Positions 14,855 to 19,350 of a DNA stretch of 19,350 nt are shown piece by piece. Origin of the DNA: JACKCP01 sp051744925 (GTDB lineage Bacteria; Desulfobacterota; Desulfobacteria; Desulfobacterales; JACKCP01); assembly GCA_051744925.1 (NCBI GenBank), contig JBNJDM010000045.1, forward strand, positions 1-19,350, given 5' to 3'. The notes beneath the pieces are model-generated. The model had not been told where the DNA came from, searched no databases, and saw only the letters and a program-made list of their open reading frames with translations. The translations under genes were made by a program, and so were the position numbers. The first letter of the stretch is position 1; each line of letters starts with the position of its first letter.

Positions 14855-17800
14855 TTATGAATAATACTCCTGTATCGGTTTTACTTTAATTTCATTTCTC
14901 TTCAGAGCTTTAATTGCAAGAGAGTATGCACCTGCACCCTCTATTGTTGTGGTATATGGAACTCCGAAACTCAGAGCAGCTCTGCGGATCTTATAACCGT
15001 CTTTTTCTGTTCTTGAATTTCCACTTGGAGTATTAATAATAAGAGAAATCGAATTATTTTTAATTTCATCTATTACGTGCGGACGTCCTACAGAAACTTT
15101 TCTTACCATTTTATTTGCTATACCCTGCTCTTCAAAAAAAGAGGATGTTCCTCTGGTTGCAGTTATATCAAAACCAAGCTCTATAAATTCTTTTGCAAGC
15201 TTTGCTGCCAGCTCTTTATCTTCATCTTTAACACTTATAAAAACCGTGCCTGATTCAGGAAGTTTCTGTCCTGCGGCATACATTGACTTGGCCATGGCAT
15301 TTCCAAGGTCGTCATCTATACCCATGACTTCACCGGTTGACTTCATTTCAGGACCAAGGAGAAGGTCTACCTCCGGAAACTTGTTAAAAGGAAGAACAAC
15401 CTCTTTTACTGCATAATGACCCGGCTTTTCATAATCTTTAAGCCCGAGCTGATCAATTGTGCTTCCAAGCATTATCTTGGTAGCCATTTTTGCAAGAGGT
15501 ATTCCCGTCGCCTTACTTACAAACGGAACAGTTCTTGAGGCTCTCGGATTTACTTCAATAACATAAAGATCATTATCTTTAACAGCATACTGTACATTCA
15601 TAAGACCTATAACATTGAGCTCTGATGCCATAGCTTTTGTAGCTGTTTTTATATTTTCTATGATTTCGGGTGTAAGACTGTATGAAGGAAGAACACAGGC
15701 ACTGTCTCCTGAATGAATTCCTGCTTCCTCAATATGCTGCATAATACCGCATACAACTGTTTTGCCGCCGTCAGACAATGCATCAACATCTACTTCAACA
15801 GCACCTTTTAAAAACTTGTCTATAAGAACAGGATGACCTTCGGAAACTGAAAAACCGTATTTGGAGAACTCTTTGAGCTCTTCTCTGTCAAAAACTATTT
15901 TCATGGCACGTCCGCCCAGAACATAGGAAGGTCTTACCAGAACCGGATACTCCAGTTCTTCAGCTACTCTCACAGCTTCTGTTTCTGAAAATGCTATACC
16001 GCTTTCAGGCTGCTTAAGCCCGAGCTTATTGAGCATGGCCTGGAATTCTTCTCTGTCCTCAGCCCTGTTAATACTTGAAGGACTTGTTCCAATTATTTTA
16101 ACTCCTGCCTTTTCAAGTGCCACAGCAAGATTCAAAGGAGTCTGTCCTCCGAACTGAACAATAACACCGTCAGGATTTTCCCTTGCAACTATATGAAGAA
16201 CGTCTTCCCTTGTAAGAGGTTCAAAATAAAGCTTGTCTGAAGTATCATAATCAGTACTTACAGTTTCAGGATTGGAATTGACCATTATAGACTCAACATT
16301 TTCCTCTTTAAGTGCAAAGGAAGCATGCACGCAGCAGTAGTCAAATTCTATTCCCTGGCCTATTCTGTTGGGGCCGCCGCCCAGGATCATTATCTTTTTC
16401 CCGGGATAAACCCTTGATTCATCAAGCTGTTCATAGGTGGAATAAAAATAAGGGGTTGCAGCCTTAAATTCCCCTGCGCATGTATCTACGAGCTTATATA
16501 CAGGAAAAATGTTTTGTTCTTTTCTTCTTGCCTCTATCTCATCTACGGTCTTACCCAGAATTTGTGCAAGCTGAATATCTGAGAAACCGTATCTTTTAGC
16601 TTCAAGAAAAAGCTCTCTGCTTACTGAACTTGCCTCTATTAATCCGTCTTCAAAATCTGAAATCTGCTTTATCTGATCTATGAACCATGGATCAATTGAA
16701 GTTGCATTATGAATCTCCTGAACACTCATTTTCCTTTTCAATGCATATCTTATATAAAACAGCCTTTGTGAGTTGGGTGTTACAAGCTTGTGCATCAGCT
16801 CTTCAGTTTCGGGAATCTCAATATCCTTACCGTCACAACCAAGTCCTGCCCTGCCTGTTTCAAGAGATCTCAAAGCTTTTTGAAGAGATTCTTTGAATGT
16901 TCTTCCTATAGACATGGTCTCGCCAACGGACTTCATGGTTGTAGTCAGAACATCTTCTGTTTCAGGAAATTTTTCAAAAGTCCACCTTGGGATCTTTAAA
17001 ACAACATAATCTATAACAGGCTCGAAAGCAGCCATTGTTTCGCCTGTGATATCATTTTTAAGCTCGTCCATTGTATAGCCGACTGCAAGCTTTGCAGCGA
17101 TTTTTGCTATTGGATAACCTGTGGCTTTTGAAGCAAGGGCTGAACTTCTGGAAACCCTGGGATTCATCTCAACAACTATTATTTCTCCGTTGTCAGGATT
17201 TATGGCAAACTGAACATTGGAACCGCCTGTATCAACACCTATTTCCCTTATAATAGCTATGGATGCATTTCTGAGCTTCTGATATTCCTTGTCTGAAAGA
17301 GTCTGGGCCGGAGCAACAGTTATGCTGTCTCCTGTATGAACTCCCATTGCATCAATATTTTCAATTGAACATATAATTACAACATTATCATTTTTATCCC
17401 TTACAACTTCAAGCTCGTACTCTTTCCAGCCGAGAACAGACTCTTCAACCATCACCTGAGTTATCATACTTGCATCAAGACCCGACTTTGCAACCTTGTC
17501 GAGTTCTTCGGGGTTGTAGGCAACACCACCGCCTGTTCCTCCAAGGGTATAGCTCGGCCTTATTATAACAGGAAAACCTATTTTTTCAGCAATCTGTCTT
17601 GCCTCTTCCATTGAATGGGCAAAACCGCTTTCAGGAACCCTTAGCCCTATCCTGTTCATGGCTTCTGCGAAATGCTCTCTGTCTTCAGCTTTTTCAATAG
17701 CTTCAACAGAAGCGCCGATCATTTCAACTCCGTATTTTTCTAAAACCCCTTTTTTAGCCGCCTCAATTGCAGTATTAAGACCGGTTTGTCCTCCGATTGT

Positions 17801-18064
17801 TGGAAGAAGAGCATCCGGTCTTTCCTTTTCAATTATCTTTTCAAGAATATCTGCAGTTACAGGCTCTATGTAGGTTTTATCAGCCATCTCAGGATCAGTC
17901 ATAATTGTGGCAGGATTGCTGTTTACAAGAATAACCTCATAGCCTTCTTCCTTTAAGGCTTTGCATGCCTGGGTTCCGGAATAATCAAACTCACAGGCCT
18001 GACCTATAATTATTGGACCTGCTCCGATTATCAAAATTTTATGAATATCATCTCTTCTGGGCAT
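14855..18064 (-). CDS. carB: Carbamoyl-phosphate synthase large subunit
   Basis: 1069 residues, full length for the family. Makes carbamoyl phosphate from bicarbonate, ammonia passed from CarA and two ATP, for pyrimidines and arginine. It is an internal tandem duplication. The first half starts with ILIIGAGPIIIGQACEFDYSG and the second with IMILGGGPNRIGQGIEFDYCC. Both ATP-grasp cores are complete (for example RPSYTLGGTGGG and RPSYVLGGRAM; EMNPRVSRSSALASKATG and EVNPRASRTVPFVSKATG). The C-terminal methylglyoxal-synthase-like domain (about 930-1069) keeps the allosteric residues TRGTS, RKVSVGRPH and IINTPSG, so control by UMP, IMP or ornithine is plausible. It follows carA by 24 bases and abuts purF. 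Confidence 0.98.
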   Translation of the reverse strand: MPRRDDIHKILIIGAGPIIIGQACEFDYSGTQACKALKEEGYEVILVNSNPATIMTDPEMADKTYIEPVTADILEKIIEKERPDALLPTIGGQTGLNTAIEAAKKGVLEKYGVEMIGASVEAIEKAEDREHFAEAMNRIGLRVPESGFAHSMEEARQIAEKIGFPVIIRPSYTLGGTGGGVAYNPEELDKVAKSGLDASMITQVMVEESVLGWKEYELEVVRDKNDNVVIICSIENIDAMGVHTGDSITVAPAQTLSDKEYQKLRNASIAIIREIGVDTGGSNVQFAINPDNGEIIVVEMNPRVSRSSALASKATGYPIAKIAAKLAVGYTMDELKNDITGETMAAFEPVIDYVVLKIPRWTFEKFPETEDVLTTTMKSVGETMSIGRTFKESLQKALRSLETGRAGLGCDGKDIEIPETEELMHKLVTPNSQRLFYIRYALKRKMSVQEIHNATSIDPWFIDQIKQISDFEDGLIEASSVSRELFLEAKRYGFSDIQLAQILGKTVDEIEARRKEQNIFPVYKLVDTCAGEFKAATPYFYSTYEQLDESRVYPGKKIMILGGGPNRIGQGIEFDYCCVHASFALKEENVESIMVNSNPETVSTDYDTSDKLYFEPLTREDVLHIVARENPDGVIVQFGGQTPLNLAVALEKAGVKIIGTSPSSINRAEDREEFQAMLNKLGLKQPESGIAFSETEAVRVAEELEYPVLVRPSYVLGGRAMKIVFDREELKEFSKYGFSVSEGHPVLIDKFLKGAVEVDVDALSDGGKTVVCGIMQHIEEAGIHSGDSACVLPSYSLTPEIIENIKTATKAMASELNVIGLMNVQYAVKDNDLYVIEVNPRASRTVPFVSKATGIPLAKMATKIMLGSTIDQLGLKDYEKPGHYAVKEVVLPFNKFPEVDLLLGPEMKSTGEVMGIDDDLGNAMAKSMYAAGQKLPESGTVFISVKDEDKELAAKLAKEFIELGFDITATRGTSSFFEEQGIANKMVRKVSVGRPHVIDEIKNNSISLIINTPSGNSRTEKDGYKIRRAALSFGVPYTTTIEGAGAYSLAIKALKRNEIKVKPIQEYYS

Positions 18065-18088
18065 AACCCTAAACTATTCCTTTTAATT

Positions 18089-19228
18089 TTATGAATTCTT
18101 AAATTCTTCGATCATTTCCTTAAAATCTGCAAAAAAGGCTGAAGCATCATGTGGACCGGGAGATGCTTCAGGATGATGCTGAACGCAGAAAACAGGGAGT
18201 TCTTTGTGCCTGAACCCTTCAAGAGTATTATCATTAATATTTACGTGGGTAATCTCAAGCATATCTTTGTCAAGACTTTCAAGATCGACTGCAAATCCGT
18301 GATTCTGGGAAGTAACCTCAACCCTTCCGTCCTGTCTTCTGACAGCCTGGTTTGCTCCCCTGTGTCCGAATTTGAGCTTGTATGTTTTCCCGCCCATTGC
18401 AAGGCCGAGAAGCTGATTTCCAAGACATATTCCAAATATCGGTTTATATCCTAACAGCTGCCTGATTGTCTCAACTGCATAGGTTACAGGTTCGGGATCT
18501 CCTGGTCCGTTGGATAAAAATATTCCGTCGGGATTTAATGACTTTACTTCATCAGAACCAGTAACTGCAGGTACAACAAGAACCTCAAAATCCTGAGCCT
18601 CAAGAAGCCTTAAAATATTAAATTTTACTCCGAAATCGAATACACAGATTCTGTATTTGCCTTTTGTTTTCCAGATTTTTTCACCCTGACTCAGATTTTC
18701 TAAAAGCTCTTTTTTGTCTGAGTTCCAGAAATAAGGCTTATCTGTGGTAACATTTTTTACAAGATCGCTGCCTGTCATTGAAGGAATTGCTCTTGCCTTT
18801 TCCACAGCTCCGGAATTAAAATCTTCTTCATTTGTAGAAATACAGGCACGCATTGAACCGTTTTCTCTTAAATGAAGAGTAAGGCCCCTTGTGTCAAGAT
18901 CGTCAATCCCCATAATATTTTCTGATTTCAAATATTTTGCAAGACTTTGTTCTGATCTGAAATTGCTTGGATAATTCTGGTACTCACGCACTATAAAAGA
19001 TGAAACCTGAATTTTATCAGATTCAGCATCTTCTTTATTAACTCCGTAAGTTCCGATGAGAGGATAAGTCATCACAACCATCTGGCCGTTGTAGGAAGGA
19101 TCTGTCAAAACTTCCTGATAACCGGTCATGCTTGTATTAAAAACAAGCTCTCCTCCGGATTCTCCGGGCCCGGTAAAACTTCTGCACGGAAATATTGTTC
19201 CGTCTTCCAGGGCAAGAACTGCCTTCAT
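18089..19228 (-). CDS. carA: Carbamoyl-phosphate synthase small subunit (glutaminase)
   Basis: 379 residues. Hydrolyses glutamine and channels ammonia to CarB. The N-terminal CarA domain begins AVLALEDGTIFPCRSFTG, with FNTSMTGYQEVLTDPSY typical of the family. The class I glutamine amidotransferase domain (about 191-375) has the nucleophile C268 (FGICLGNQLLG) and the His/Glu pair H352 and E354 (QHHPEASPGPHD). SNGPGDP (239-245) forms the oxyanion strand. A strong AAAGGGGG lies about 7 bases before the ATG. It is the first gene of the carA-carB-purF run. Confidence 0.98.
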   Translation of the reverse strand: MKAVLALEDGTIFPCRSFTGPGESGGELVFNTSMTGYQEVLTDPSYNGQMVVMTYPLIGTYGVNKEDAESDKIQVSSFIVREYQNYPSNFRSEQSLAKYLKSENIMGIDDLDTRGLTLHLRENGSMRACISTNEEDFNSGAVEKARAIPSMTGSDLVKNVTTDKPYFWNSDKKELLENLSQGEKIWKTKGKYRICVFDFGVKFNILRLLEAQDFEVLVVPAVTGSDEVKSLNPDGIFLSNGPGDPEPVTYAVETIRQLLGYKPIFGICLGNQLLGLAMGGKTYKLKFGHRGANQAVRRQDGRVEVTSQNHGFAVDLESLDKDMLEITHVNINDNTLEGFRHKELPVFCVQHHPEASPGPHDASAFFADFKEMIEEFKNS

Positions 19229-19265
19229 AAAAAGCCCCCTTTGAACTTATTAAAAAAATCAGCTA

Positions 19266-19293
19266 AATATATCACAAAAATATTTGTTTACAA
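19266..19293 (-). promoter_or_regulatory. Candidate promoter of carAB-purF
   Basis: On the minus strand TTGTAA (19293-19288) is followed after 16 bases by TATATT (19271-19266), about 37 bases before the carA ATG. The leader is too short for an obvious attenuator, and I see no PyrR-type or riboswitch-type fold in it. The region is very AT-rich, so the boxes are only a candidate. Confidence 0.4.
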
Positions 19294-19350
19294 CATAAAT
19301 TTTATATACATCTGAACTATGATAAGTTTAAAATAATCACGAATAATTTT

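Overview
The window reads as ordinary chromosome from an AT-rich, Gram-negative anaerobe living in salt water. A marine or halotolerant Desulfobacterota (Desulfobacteraceae-like sulfate reducer) is my best guess. That guess rests on the end of an ectoine synthase gene, a complete Na+-pumping NADH:quinone reductase (Nqr) operon, a two-membrane-helix HAMP protein of a style I associate with that group, and a [4Fe-4S] amidophosphoribosyltransferase. It is inference from gene content; no rRNA or taxonomic marker is present. I see no insertion sequence, integrase, phage gene or CRISPR array.

Layout. 1-116 (+): C-terminal end of ectoine synthase, then a strong hairpin terminator. 275-733 (-): unrecognised 152-aa protein with an H-x-W...D motif. 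952-2631 (-): membrane diguanylate cyclase (HAMP, coiled coil, GAF-like, GGEEF with I-site). 2694-4574 (-): B12-binding-type radical SAM protein. 4614-4689 (-): tRNA-Val(GAC) whose anticodon loop has C where U33 is expected, with a good promoter. 4690-4995: intergenic. 4996-10689 (+): nqrABCDEF. 10762-11819 (+): two overlapping genes, a prepilin-like protein with an extra C-terminal membrane helix and a HAMP protein with no output domain. On the minus strand, read from the right: carA (19228-18089), carB (18064-14855), purF (14853-13441), then a lone cyclic-nucleotide-binding domain protein (13350-12832) whose end overlaps a radical SAM protein (12835-11837).

How the genes fit together. Nqr takes electrons from NADH through NqrF (FAD, 2Fe-2S) and the Cys pairs of NqrD and NqrE to the covalent FMNs on NqrB and NqrC, and exports Na+. 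That suits a saline habitat, as does ectoine synthesis. carA-carB-purF joins the carbamoyl-phosphate entry to pyrimidines and arginine with the first step of purine synthesis. CarB keeps its allosteric domain.

The most notable observation is that NqrA carries two complete CxxCxxCxxxCP motifs at its C-terminus, as in RnfC. The family is normally described as having lost these clusters, so this looks like an Rnf/Nqr intermediate or a functional variant. Next in interest are the C33 tRNA-Val, the pilin/HAMP pair and the cNMP-domain/radical SAM pair.
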